Shown here one piece after another: positions 50,849 through 62,898 of a DNA stretch of 64,000 bases. The position numbers and the translations under genes were made by a program. The number at the start of each line of letters is the position of its first letter. Position 1 is the stretch's first letter. The DNA is from Bryum argenteum (Eukaryota > Streptophyta > Bryopsida > Bryales > Bryaceae). Under the pieces are notes generated by a model. It was not told the origin of the DNA. It did not search any database and worked only from the letters and a program-made list of their open reading frames with translations. The stretch is from positions 8,262,648 through 8,326,647 of the forward strand of contig CM073329.1 of NCBI GenBank assembly GCA_037043015.1. The letters are read 5' to 3'.

Positions 50849-51159
50849 ATGGTGAGCCCCTTCAACTCCTCGATGATATGAGAGCATGTAACTTGTGTGA
50901 ATTTATTCTTTGAGTGATCAATTTTTGTGATGTTGCTCTTGTTTGAATAAGTTTTGTGATCATTTGTCATTAGAATGAGCTCTTTGATGTTTTTTCGGTT
51001 AAATTATGTAGGAGCCACGTAGAATAGGTGCTCAGCAGCAGTTGACAATTTTGAAGGTGGCGGCATGTTTTCACATGACTAAGGTAGCCACGGCAAGGGA
51101 GTTGGGTGTCTCACTGATGAGGGCTTGCCGGCAGTTTGGATTGAGGCGCTGGCCTGCAC
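50849..51159 (+). pseudogene. 5' fragment of RWP-RK gene (D)
   Basis: The ATG (50849-50851) lies at the splice donor as in A and B. Exon 2 begins at 51012 and reads in frame through AARELGVS-like and FGLRRWP sequence (here VATARELGVS, FGLRRWPA), with a small in-frame deletion before MRACRQ. Right after RWPA it runs into the 5' flank of copy C (TATTACTCATATAATGAATC). Exons 3-5 are missing, so at most a single half-domain could be made. Confidence 0.75.
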
Positions 51160-51416
51160 CTTTGTATTACTCATATAATGAATCAATATATTGTTACAAA
51201 GAATTAGTGTATGGTTACGTGTATGTGGCCATGATGTGATGCACCATTAATTTGCAAGGTAGTAGAACTTTGCAAGATGTCACTTCCTTGCGTTAGCTTG
51301 GCTTGCTTTGGCGACTGTTCCATCCGGGCTTCATGCGGAGTAAGCCGAGCTCACAGAAACTTCACCTGAGAGTAAGCAGCACAAAATCAAGCTCTCGGGA
51401 ACCAATTTGCAATACA

Positions 51417-51987
51417 ATGGTGAGCTGCTTCAACCCCTCGTTGATATAGAATCGTACAACTCATGTGGTTGTATTGCTTGAGTAATCAGTGTTTTGTGAT
51501 GCTACTCTTGTTTGAGTAAGTTTTGAGATGCTTTTTCCATTGAATTAACTCTTTGATGTTGTTTTGCTTGGTTTGTCAGGGGGCCACACAATATAGGTGC
51601 TCAACAGCAGCAACTGACAATTTTGAAGGTGGCGGCATGTTTTCACCTAACCGGGGTAGCCGCGGCAAGGGAGTTGGGTGTCTTACTGGAGACACAGATG
51701 AGGGCTTGCCGACACTTTGGATTGAGGCGCTGACCTGCACGAGAGGTAGACCACATCCTTCTTGGAATTCTTGCCTTAAGGACATTAAAGGTGATAATTT
51801 GAATTCTTATGCAATAAGGCAAGAATACTTGTGTGTCCAGGTGAGAAAGGTGAAGAATAGTATGTGCCGCCTACAAGCCATGATAGTTGTGGATGAAGAA
51901 GGAGGAGGTCGGGAGCTAGCGGCAACTTACGTGCAGCAGGTGATGGTGGAATTGGACAGAAGTCCAACTAACGTGAGACACACAAGG
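51417..51987 (+). pseudogene. RWP-RK gene copy C, inactivated
   Basis: The ATG-at-donor is kept (51417-51419). Exon 2 starts after CAG at 51577, where an extra base (GGGGCC against GAGCC) shifts the frame. The Trp codon of RWP is TGA (GGCGCTGACCTGC). Exon 3 (about 51841-51987) is intact in sequence. Exons 4 and 5 are gone: the following intron runs into a long (TA)n tract. Three independent lesions make it a pseudogene. Confidence 0.85.
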
Positions 51988-52166
51988 GTAAGTAACCTAG
52001 CTAGTTTTTGAATGTCTCATCACTATTTGTAGCGATTAATTACTTAGTTTGGGAACAATGCGAGAAAGCTTTGCTCGCACTATGGCTATGGCAACCAGTT
52101 TCTAGACTTCGGTGTGTCTCTTCAACCGAATGAGCGTGTTTTGTATCCGGAGGACACCGATAAGGA

Positions 52167-52290
<124 letters not shown>

Positions 52291-52795
52291 AGTGATTGTT
52301 TTGATTATACATCCAAGTCTATAGTACATTTAGTATGAACATTAACTAAAAACTTATAATTGCCTTAATTCCGTTATAATGGCATCTTTCCATGTGCCAT
52401 CATGTCAAAACCTTGATGTGCCATTTAGCCAAAACCCTCATGTGCCATTTGGCCCGCATTCCACAAGGTGTCATTCTACAAGCATATTTTTTAGCAATAG
52501 TTTAGAAATATATAAGCGTATAACTCAAACGTTTTTTTTATATCAAACATTTACTCCATAATATCAACTGACCTCTATAATATCACCAAAATTACCTTGA
52601 TATCACACCTGCATCTCTACATTGGATTTGAGTTATTGATCTCCTAATCCAAGGAATGTATTAAATGGCCACTCTTGGGAGTAAGAAACTTCAAGATCTA
52701 ATGGTTGCTTTCTCGATGTAATCAATTCAAAAGCTTCCAAATTCTTTAAAGTATGTCAAACCAATATTTTTTGAATCCAAAACACCAAGAAAAGA

Positions 52796-52845
52796 ATAAT
52801 ACATAAAATTCCTTAAATGGAAATTTAAGGAATTTTATGTATTAT
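52796..52845. other. Perfect 23-bp inverted repeat, 4-nt loop
   Basis: Bases 52796-52818 are the exact reverse complement of 52823-52845, with loop GGAA. The left arm starts ATAATACATAAAATTCC. The surrounding sequence is gene-free, AT-rich DNA. It is either a very young foldback or a small-RNA-type stem. Confidence 0.9.
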
Positions 52846-53120
52846 CCTATCGATCATCTCCACTTGTGACCCATCGATCATTGCTCTCTGAGGGTCTTTC
52901 GCAACACTGGCTATAAATCTTTATAATGTATACATCAAAGAATATATTTAAGTTTCAGAATACCTATGATATTGCTGGAAAACATTTGAAGATCATAGGA
53001 AACGTAGACCACATTACTCAACATTCCTTTTATTGTTTCACAAATTTAATTGTAATTGTTATAACTGACTCAATCTTGAGAATTTTTGAAGTTTCATATA
53101 TTTGGTTAGTGAAAGGGTCG

Positions 53121-53552
53121 CTTTACACTATGGACCATGAAGATTGACCATGGCCTTCTAAAGTGATTGGAGAGTAAACTGCTCTTGGTCCCATTTGGCT
53201 TTACACTACCTTGAAAAAAAGAGAATGACCACTGATCTTGAGATCCCCAAAGGATGCTAACTTTTGCATAATGGATAATGTTTTCATGGTCTCCTTAGAT
53301 TATAGTTGAGTCAAAGCAAATACCTCAACTCAATTACAATCAAAGAGACCATGATTGGTTAGTGTTCAGTTATTTAGAAAGAAAGGAGGAAAAAGGGGAG
53401 GGTAAGAGAGAGAATGATGAGGATTTACATTAGAAAATTGAGCTTAAACTTCTCCTGGTCCGAAAGAACTTTACACTATAAGAATGACCAAGTCACTCAA
53501 ATATTCATTTTTTGATTTCTCATGATCACGGCTCTTGGTCCATAGTGTAAAG
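53121..53552. mobile_element. 432-bp MITE with 17-bp perfect TIRs
   Basis: CTTTACACTATGGACCA at 53121-53137 is exactly reversed at 53536-53552. A further copy of TTTACACTA lies inside (about 53201). No coding. The DNA from 53553 to 55544 holds no gene that I can support. Confidence 0.85.
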
Positions 53553-55544
53553 GGACTCTCAAGTAAACTGCACTTTAGTGTGAACATAGCAAATTCACTT
53601 GCTTTTGGGTTTAATTGTACTTTTCTATTTGACTGCATTATATCCTTAGCTATGGAATTGCTGCACCGACTAAAGCTTTGACCAATGGAATTCCATATTC
53701 GGCGCTTTAGATGGCATTGGTGACTGTTCAATCAAATTGGTAGGCCATGCATGCAATGAAAGGAAGATAGCGCCTCACAATTGGATAGTACATGACTTTT
53801 TCTAATAAAAAAGTGGGTAAGAACAGCAAAACAACAAACATGCAGACAGAATATGATATTGAGAACACCTATGCAATCATGTTCGGTACTTGGAATTCAA
53901 TCACAACATGACAATGACAACATGCTTTGCTGATGAAATCGTAAACTTCCATGCTCCGGAATGAACCCTTTGAATGGCTTGCAGGTCGAATTGCCGGCCG
54001 ATGGATTCCACCGAGAATCATCATATGCATTATCCTCAAGCCTCTGTCGTTTCACAAGATTGGTACGCAGCTACTGTAGTAGTTACACAGACCATTCTCA
54101 ACCTCAGCAGTTTCAACCCCTTCATATGTACCCATTGACATATTCAACTAGAACAGATAAAACTGATACCATAAATGTACCCATTGGCATCTCCAGCGGG
54201 TATGGATAGGTCATGTACAGGGTCTTGTGACCTGATGCCCGGTGGACAAGGGGCCTATAGTTAGGATGTGAAGCTTGTGGATTTCCATTCAGAAGTGTCT
54301 TCGTATGATTCTCTTACTGAGGGAAAGGAGCTTCAGGTCATTTCTCCTCAAGTGGCAGATACCATGACATGTATTGATCAAAGCAAACGGTACACATTAT
54401 TTTTTGGAAGTTTACGGTACTCATTATTTTATGTTAACTCTGTAATTTTTGGGAGTTACCGTATCTATGTATATACATTTTTGGGAGACACCATATTCTT
54501 GGTAGGTACAGTATATGGTATGGTATGGCATAGGTTTTCTAGAAATGTTACCTAAGGTAGGATGCTTATCCCTAACAATCCCTTCTTCTAATTTAGGCCG
54601 GTCCCTTCTTCTAATTTAGTAAGATCCTAAAGTCAACTTGAATTCAAGTCACATGTTGAATTTGAATAGTTGATTTATATGTGAAATTATAATGATCATA
54701 GTTGGTTGATGCTTCTTCATTTATAATGGTCAAATGTGGCTGAACTTTTGCTTTTGTTGGAACCCTAAAAAGCCAATTCGGCTTGCTTGAATTTTCAGGG
54801 CTAAAATCCACATTGGATCAAAAAATTGCACATTGGGGGCATTCAAGTAAGAGGTTCATTGTAACTTCCAGAATTGTACATGAAATTTATAAGAACGCGC
54901 AATGTGATCAATGTAAGAGAAAGATGTTAGAATGTAGATACTTACAATGTAGATCTTGGAGTATGGTTTCAAGTACACCTACCAATCCTATTCCTAGAAC
55001 TTATAACTAATTAATGATAAGTATATATTTTATGATTCTAGTTGATCCAATCTTTTGCATACTCTCCACATTTCCTTGAATTACTTTCTTTGACTCCTCC
55101 TGAATGAGCTTGCCAAATTGTAATTGACACTAGTTTGAGCATCTCTCCTAAATGAAGAATTACATAAACTTGAGTATATAACTTCTAAACAAACTAAATT
55201 TGAGGGATATTTGATGATATTTTATCATCGTTAGGGAGGACCTTTTCATTACACTTCTCCAAGTCGTTAAACATATGACTTTTGCTATACAATATTCAAA
55301 CTTTGTGGGGGTATGGCTTCTTAGGTTGATAAAATGTTCAAGATGAGTTCATATTATCAAACATGACAACATCATTGTGCCTTAAATGTTTGAATCTCAA
55401 AAATGCAATTATGGGCGGTTACATGTGTCCGAACTAAAGCAAGAGATATTCTGGACATGGAAATGGCCACGGAGGCATCATCTAGGTAGCCCTATTCCTT
55501 TGGATATTGTTCCCATGTTCCCTTCTCTCGTTCCCCAGTCCATC

Positions 55545-55672
55545 ACCCTCCTTTCAGATAGATAGATAAGAACTCCAATTTTCAAATCGAAAATTGGCGT
55601 GAATATAGCGTCTGTTCGTAATGTCTTTACCTCAATGGCCAGAGGACAAAGAGGTAATAGACCCTCCTTTCA
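55545..55672 (-). mobile_element. Short SINE-tail copy with 12-bp TSDs
   Basis: Element 55557-55660 is flanked by ACCCTCCTTTCA at 55545-55556 and 55661-55672. On the minus strand it reads ATTACCTCTTTGTCC, GAGGTAAAGACATTACGAAC, ATATTCACGCC, a hairpin and (TATC)n, which is the shared SINE tail without any head. It is a 5'-truncated copy, bridging the tRNA- and 5S-headed forms in sequence. Confidence 0.9.
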
Positions 55673-55736
55673 CTATACTAGAGAGATTCTATTCTCGAAT
55701 CCGTCTCACAGTTTCTGATTTCTGCAAGAATTTCGA

Positions 55737-56088
55737 CTACACTAAAAATTATATTCAGTGTTGGATGACAATCAGTGTAGTTACCACAATCATGCTCCAA
55801 CACTATTAGTCAACTTGTGGACAATTAGTGTATCGGGGGGCCACCATTTTTTAATGGCAGCCTCCCTTTTAGCCGCCAAAATTGCAAGTTGGATAAGCAA
55901 GACTAGTACTAAATCAAAATCTAACACTAAATGCCAACTTCTTCATTTTTCAATTCTTAAATTCTTACTATTGTTCACAATTGGTGTTGGAATTGACAAT
56001 TAGAGTTGCTGCAATTCTACCCATGTTGACAATTGGTGTTGTTGTTCGCATTTAGTGTTGCCAACACTAAATATAATGTTCAGTGTAG
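55737..56088. mobile_element. 352-bp MITE upstream of CRP1-like gene
   Basis: The left end CTACACTAAAAATTATATTC and the reversed right end CTACACTGAACATTATATTT match imperfectly over about 28 bp. Internal copies of CAATTAGTGTTG-type words are present. It is related to the 19713-19937 element. It ends about 200 bp before the CRP1-like start codon and so may lie in that promoter. Confidence 0.75.
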
Positions 56089-56300
56089 CGATTCCGAATC
56101 GCAACTCCGCTTTTCGCTGGAATCGCAAGCCTCATTTCGATGGTCCACAAGCTGCACTTTTTCTGAGCTTTTTTCTGAGGTTTAGGGTTTATCAATGGAC
56201 TCCAATTCGATACAATGGCTGAGGAACGAAAGCCAGGGCTACTGGAATGGACCAGGAACAGGCAAATTTGAGTGATGGTGTTGAGTAATTGAATAGCGCT

Positions 56301-59015
56301 ATGGCGGTCTATGACCTCTCTATGATTGGGCTGGGATACAGGGAGGCCGCGTTTTTGCCAATCTCTTTGAGCAAGAGCATTCCCTGCAATCCTCACCGGA
56401 GTGTGAAATGGAGGGGGACAGTAGTAGCGCGCTTTCAGAGCGCGAAGCCAAGCAATGTAACGAAACCGATGCCTTCAATAGCGCCAGCAATCGTTCCGCT
56501 TGTGGAGTCACTAGAGAGTGAGAAAGAATTTGAGGAGGACGTGACGGTTGCTATCTTGCGCAATTTGCCATTTCCCGAGTGGCGGGGGACGTTCGTGAAG
56601 CTCTGCTCGTCGCGGCGGTCGGTTACTGCGAAGAAATTGCTGACTCTATTGCGAACGCGTGAAATTTGCGGTGCGGAGTCGATGGATTTGTTATATGCTA
56701 TTGTGATAACAGGATTAGGTAGACAGAGTAGGTCGGAGGATGCAATGACTTTGTTTCAGCAGCTTATGCAGCCGGGACCGATGGCGTTCAACGCGATAGT
56801 GGCCGTGTGCGCGCGGGAAAGTCAGTATGAAGAAGCGATTGAGTTTTTGAAGCGGATGCGGGGCGCGGGGTACCAGCCCGACAACATGAGCTACTCGCTC
56901 GTGTTTCAAGCGTGCGCGAGAAAACGCGCGGGCTCGGAGGTGATTTCAAGTGTTTGCGCGGATATTAAGCGGGAAGGCTTGGAAATGGACAGTAAACTGT
57001 ATAATGACGTGATTGCTGCGTATTGTTTCGCGGGCGAGGTGGATATGGCTTTACATTATGTAGAGTTGATGCAAGCATGCGATTTGTCTCCAGACACTCG
57101 AAGCTATGGTGCGTTGATTGAGCGGCTCGTTGCGGATCGAAGAATTGATGATGCTGAGGGAATGTACGCTGAAATGAAGAGCAAGTCGGTGAAGGTTAGT
57201 CTTAGAGCTGTGAATGCGCTTCTTACTGCGTACACTAGGCATAGCATGTTGGAGCAAGTGGAGATTTTGTTGCAGGATGCGCAAGAGGCGGGGTTGAACT
57301 TGACAACATTTAGTTACAGTTTACTTATTGATGCTTATTCAAGAGCAGGTAGGTTGGAACAAGCAAAAGCGATGTTTCAAACTATGAAAGATGCAAACGT
57401 GCTAGCGAATGCGTTTATCTACTCTCGACTTATGGTAGCATATCGAAATGCAAGGCAATGGGATGGTGCTATTCGGGTTCTCAAAGACATGTATGCTTCG
57501 TATGTGAAGCCTAACCAGTATATTTTCAACATTCTTATTGATACGTATGGGAAATTTGGGCGATTGCCTCAAGCAATGCGCACGTTTGCGCAGATGAGCA
57601 AGGAGGGCTTTGAACCGGACGTTGTAACTTGGAATTCTTTGATTGAGGCTCATTGTCGAGCTTCTTTACTATCTGAAGCACTTGGTTTGTTAAAAGAGAT
57701 GGAAGAACGAGGTTGCACTCCTTCAGTACACACTTACAATATCATTCTTAATGCGCTTGGGTGGAACCGTAAGTGGAAGGAGATGGCTAGATTGCTTGAT
57801 GAGATGCAATCTAAAGGCCTCAACCCGAACGAAGTTACGTATACGACTCTTGTTGATATTTATGGGACATCTAGACGATACAAAGAAGCTTCAGACTTTT
57901 TGAACCAAATGAAAGAAGAAGGACTACAACCTACTACGAGTGTGTATTGTGCTTTAGCTAATGCTTATGCTAAGCAGGTAAGCATTCACTTTCATCTTTC
58001 TTGTCATCATGTATATTTTAGACCTATTCTCACATTTGATCTTGTGTAGAAAGCTTAATCAAGCTTCGTGTATTGCAGGGCTTATGTGAGCAAGCAATGG
58101 AAGTTTTCAGGAGTATGGAGAAGGATGGAGTTGAACTGAACCTTTCGATGCTCAATCTCTTGATCAATGCATTCGGAGTTGCGGGAAGACATATTGAAGC
58201 CTTCTCGGTGTTTGATTACATCTTAGAAGTTGTAAGTCTCATTTATATGACTATCGTGGAATCTCTATTGCTCCAGGGCGTTATTTGCAGCTCTTGTAAA
58301 ATGTGGTGCCACTTGTTTCGAGAGCTTGTGTCTGCTTTGTCTTTGCAGAGGTTGGTCTATTGGATTGCGGAGTATTTCGGAGTATTTGTTATGCTGATTT
58401 CTTACCATCGTGGTTTTATCGTGGTTTTGATGTGAAGGGAATGAGTCCCGACGTGGTTACATATACTACATTGATGAAAGCGTTGATAAAAGCAGAGCAA
58501 CTTGATCAGGTTAGCTACCTGCATCTCTTTCTTCCTGTTGTTTTTCTTGATGCCAAATAATGACATGCGACTTTCGGAAGCAGGAAATCTATCTGTCTAG
58601 CGATACTCTTCTTATCTTTAACTTAAAACTGCAAAGAATGTCATGTTCCTTCTTCAAGCTCTTCTATCCTATTTCTCAGGTGTTATGTGTAGTATGTGTA
58701 AAATGGCAAGTGGGGTACTTACAAGTTTGTTCGCTACAAAGTTTATCGGCATGAAAGCAACATCGATTTTGAACTGTGCAGTGACTCTTTGTTTTGTTTC
58801 GTTAACTGCAGGTTCCACAGGTTTTTGAACGAATGATAGCAGCTGGTTTGACACCTGACGACATGGCCAAAGACATGCTTCGAAGTGCTCAGCGGTTCAA
58901 AGTAAGAGGCGCAAAGCTCACGAAGAAGGAATTATACCAAGCCAAGAAGGATTTAGAATCAAGATACTCAGAATGGGTGGACTTTCAAGCAGGAGGATAC
59001 ACCTCAAATTCATAG
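56301..59015 (+). CDS. CRP1: CRP1-like chloroplast pentatricopeptide repeat protein
   Basis: PPR protein matching CRP1, which in maize and Arabidopsis binds plastid RNAs and is needed for petB/petD processing and for petA and psaC translation. Four exons join in frame: 56301-57977, 58079-58231, 58438-58509, 58812-59015, giving 701 residues. The N-terminal ~75 residues look like a plastid transit peptide (Arg/Ser-rich, few acidic). P-class 35-residue repeats fill about residues 150-640, with typical PDVVTWNSLI, SVHTYNIILNALG and NEVTYTTLVDIYG strings. The segments RGCTPSVHTYN and SPDVVTYTTLMKALIKAEQ, and the end AKDMLRSAQRF, line up with CRP1. A ~30-residue basic tail follows. No DYW or E domain. 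The first ATG after an in-frame TAG was chosen. A telobox lies about 120 bp upstream. Confidence 0.9.
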
Positions 59016-59215
59016 TACTCTTTCACTTTGTATCAGTAAAATTTATTCTTATAAATGCTTGCGAAGTGCTTGCGATCAACTAGTTACTTTATTGGACGAA
59101 CTCCAGAACTACTGCATTGATTTCCATCCCCGTTATTCTGCTCATATGCATCTATGATGCATTAGTATTTATGGAATGTGAAGTTACAGGCTGGGATCAT
59201 TATGAAGTTTTGTTA

Positions 59216-61939
59216 ATGCGTTCAGATGTTCACTCAACACATCTAAGGAGCCTTCTTAGAAAAGTAGGTCGGAGGAATACTCCAGTTTCTAATGGTGGGG
59301 ATGGCATTTCTTCGGCTGAATCAGTCGCTTGTACAGAGCATACTTCACCTGTTCCTTCTCCTACAGATGGTTCGGATGCTGCCTCTAGAACAACCATCTT
59401 AACTACTATAACTACTAGAACATCGTCGTCAAGTGCTTCTGCTGCCTCCTCATGTGGTAAGACTGCACAACGCTCTTTAAGTTCCATCGACATGTGTATC
59501 ATGCAGGGATGTGTTTTATCTAATTGTTGGTTTTGTATACCGGACATCTTTGAATTTCCGGAATTTCCGGAATTGTTGTAGTGAAGTGGAGGTCTTTCTG
59601 ATCAAATCGCTGAAACTATGTTAAGATGATTTTGCAGGTGTTACTAGCAGTAGCAATGAAAAAGAGGACATGAAGCAGCCATCACAACGAAGGCTTGTTC
59701 TAGAGATTTTGATGTCGACCTCAGGTAATTTCTGTGATTACCGTAGTATATTTCGTACTCATGAATTTAGAATGTACTTCAATGTTTGTGAAGGTATCCT
59801 GAAAGTGTAGGAACTCGTTCGTTGCATGGTGTAGGTATACGTTTGGTCCTTAACTTAATCCTGTTCGTATTGTAATTGATGGTGAAGGGGGAGAAATGCC
59901 ACGAGCCACAAGAGTAAGATTAAAAATGGAAACAAATTCGTCTACCGACCAAGTGGCGGGTTCTTCTCCAGGTGAAGATCGAACCGTACAAGAGCGAGAT
60001 GCCAGTACAAAAGGTACTCTGGAGGTTCTGTAGTGTCCGAGGAAATCCCAGCTGTTCCTCACTACAAACTTTTGACTGACCAGGAAGTCTAAAATTTGAG
60101 GTAAATGTCATCGAGGAATGTCTAGGTATTAATAAGGTAACGAATATGTGCACTTAGCCTCTCCGAAAGGGTTTTGGGTGCTCTTTCTGGTTCTTTGATA
60201 GATTCGAGTTCTGGTATTTCAACTACCTCCAGTTCGGACATGAACAATAGTCGAAGATTAAGTCGTTTCGAGCAATCCTCGTATCTCGATTGGTGCTTCT
60301 TTCAACGCGCATAATTTCATGAGCAAATACAGACGTCACGTATCCCGACTTACACAAAGTTTCGCGACACGACCTGACTTCTACCATTGTTGCAGCAGAC
60401 GTTGCAAGCACGACAAGTGGACCAACTCCAAGCAGAAAGACGTCGGGTTCTGTTTCTAAAAGACCCAAATCTTCAAGTCAAGTTTCTAAACAAGGTATCT
60501 CTGCGAAAGGCGATAGCAGTTCTGTTGCTGCAGTGGAAGCAGGTGTGCATGGTTCTGACTCGAAAACCAAGGCAGCTAAATGCGTGCCTGATGATTCCTA
60601 GCGAGTCACAGGAGGACATAGAAGTTTGGTTAGCAGTAAGATGAATAGTGGCGATTTATTATCTTCCTCCACAACTACATCGAAGTCGAAGCGGAACGGA
60701 TACTGTACCTCTTCTTCCAAATTGAAGTCAAAGGCAGGGTGTGCACCTCCACAAGTTTCACGCCTCTCAAGCGCTTCACCAACTGCAACGGCTTGTTCTG
60801 TGAACTTTGGAGGACGATCTGCTGGAGCGTGTAAAGCACCTGCGAACTTGAACAATTTGGCTCTGGACGGCCTGGGGTCTTTGAGGATCAGCTTGCTGGA
60901 AGGGGGTGTCAAAGGAAAGTCAGTGAAGGAATGCTCGAAGGGCGCAACGGCAGATATAGCGTCAGCTTCGGCAGCTCTAAATGTAGACTCGATTTTCGGG
61001 AAAAGTGTGAGCATCGGGGGTGGCACTGTTCTGGGAGCTATGTTAACAGAAGCAGGTAAAGCTGGAGCTGGCAGTAAACATTCTGATGATGTTCTGCTGG
61101 ACGAGGAAGTTATAGGTGAAGGGAGTGGATCAGAACAAGGTACAAGCTACCATTCCTTATAGCAAATGAATTGATCTTTCTTGTTCTTTCATCTACGTTG
61201 GTCTTATCCGTGTAGAGTGTTGACTCTGTCGATGTCCAGCTACGGTGCTTGGACTTACCTTATGTCTTATAGTAGAAGCTGATTTGTGATGAATTGTCAG
61301 GTTTGAACGAAGGAGAGGAGCATCAATCGATAGGAGTGGAGAAGGAACTTGGACATGATGAAGGAGACTTCGCAGAAACAAAGAAGGAGAAGAAGAAGAG
61401 GAAGCATCGTGGTAAACGAAACAAAGGAAAAACCTCGTCAGGTTCTGGAACAGGATACCTTTCAACTGATTCGAAAGATTCAGAGAAGCAATCTGCAGAC
61501 CACGGAGGAAGTCCTTCTATGCGAGCACCATGTGAGGTTGAATTAGGATGTATTTGTGGGACTGCCAAAGGTAGTTGCCACAGTAGTAGTTGCCCGTATC
61601 CTTTCACTTGTTCTGGGAGTATGGTACAAAGGAAGATCAAGGAGCAGTATGATGAGCTTGTTCGGTCTAATGCAGCAAAGACCCTCACCCTTGCACAGGT
61701 TTGTAACAGCTACTTCATGCACGTTCAGGGTAATTTGTACTACTTCCATCAACTGCAGATGAAGATGATTGGTTAAGCAACCAAAACTCCTAATTTTCAG
61801 TACTTTTCTAGTTCAAGTGTGTTTGTCTCTTCGGGCTCTTCTGTGGATATCATTTCGTCCGCTCGGAAAGCAACGAACGATTCACACCTGTGTGGTTTTG
61901 CAGGTTGGGCGTAGCTCTACAACAGAAGTAAGCATATAA
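59216..61939 (+). CDS. Ser/Lys-rich plant protein, 3' end uncertain
   Basis: Exons supported by frame: 59216-59456, 59638-59724, 59888-60013, one from 60202 to roughly 60260 (donor unclear), 60396-60494, 60612-61139, 61301-61698, and 61904-61927 or to a stop at 61939. Most of the protein is low-complexity Ser/Thr/Gly, then strongly basic (KKEKKKRKHRGKRNKGK), suggesting nuclear location. The C-terminal part has paired Cys (ELGCICGTAKGSCHSSSCPY) and a helix-like QRKIKEQYDELVRSNAAKTL. I have a faint memory of similar C-termini in uncharacterised plant proteins that continue well beyond this point, so later exons may be missing or lie past the window. An in-frame TAG at 60598 is removed by the 60495-60611 intron. 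Only 200 bases separate its start from the CRP1-like stop. Confidence 0.6.
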
Positions 61940-62039
61940 CCTTTCAGTAGTTCATAAATTTCTACCTAAGCAGATGCAAATTAAACTCTATCTTTTACCC
62001 TACTTAGGAACTCAAATCATTATGTTCAGTGTCTTGGAG

Positions 62040-62180
62040 AAAGACGTATTGGTGCTACACATTCCAACCAAAACAACATCACAAAAACTCATTCTAGCAA
62101 GAAATAGCATCCCAAAACTCATTCCAACTAAAGCAATATCATAAAACTCATTCCAACCCAAACAACATTACGAAACTCGA
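62040..62180. repeat. Degenerate ~30-bp minisatellite
   Basis: Three to four imperfect units of AACTCATTCCAACYAAARCA follow the last exon of the Ser/Lys-rich gene. From 62181 to 62609 there are fragments resembling the RWP-RK 5' flank (about 62280-62470: GCTCTTTACTCTTGGC, TTGATGAAGCTCGGG) but no gene. Confidence 0.65.
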
Positions 62181-62609
62181 CCAATTATGCAATGAAGTCA
62201 CACTCCATAATTTGTCAATTATAAATTTGGCAAAAAGGGGTCAATATAACTTCCTCTTATGTTGCCGGTTTGATTCGTTTCACGAGAGCAGAGCACTCTA
62301 TGCTCTTTACTCTTGGCTTGTTTACCAAATGTTGGTCATCCCAAACCTCTCATCAAATGATCAAATGAGTCAAAGTCCTCTCTAAATGGCATGCTACTAG
62401 CATGGATAAAGCCCGGGTAAAGCCCGGGTTAGCCTGGATACGAGCTTTGATGAAGCTCGGGATGGCCTCGGTACAACAAAAATCAACATTTTGCACCTGC
62501 CACGTTGCAAAATTCATGGGTACATTGCTACATTGCGAGTGTAACCGTGCACTACACAAATTCAACAATATATTGACTTGTTATTAGTATGAAAGGGTAA
62601 TGTAATAGA

Positions 62610-62898
62610 CACTAGTAGAAAATGGCACTAGAAGTGACAATTGTAATGATATAGAGCACATATTTTAATTGGGCTTCTAATGACATCACAATAAATTATT
62701 ATATTTTTCACTTTTCCTCATTTTTTTACAAATCTATTAGGGTATAGTATGCTTATAACAACCACAAAAAATATAAGAAAAAGTGACAAACATCATAATT
62801 TATTTTAATGTTCGTAAAAGCACAACTAAAACTGACGCTTTGTGTCAAAACGGTCAAGTCATTACATTTGTCACTTTTAGTGCCATTTTCTACTAGTG
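62610..62898. mobile_element. 289-bp CACTA-like MITE
   Basis: The left end CACTAGTAGAAAATGGCACT continues to a 31-bp terminal repeat that is reversed at the right end with a single mismatch. Ends starting CACTA and followed by an A-run are typical of plant CACTA (En/Spm) transposons. The flanking trinucleotides (AGA and AAA) do not match perfectly. No transposase. Confidence 0.85.

Noticed and set aside
51553-52011. 152-residue frame on the plus strand
   Set aside because: It is the shifted reading frame of RWP-RK pseudogene C, not a new protein.
54180-54260. Another SINE-tail copy (GGTGGACAAGGGGCC)
   Set aside because: Only about 15 bases match and there is no hairpin, tail or target duplication.
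56715-57653. Several minus-strand frames inside the PPR gene
   Set aside because: Shadows of the plus-strand PPR coding sequence.
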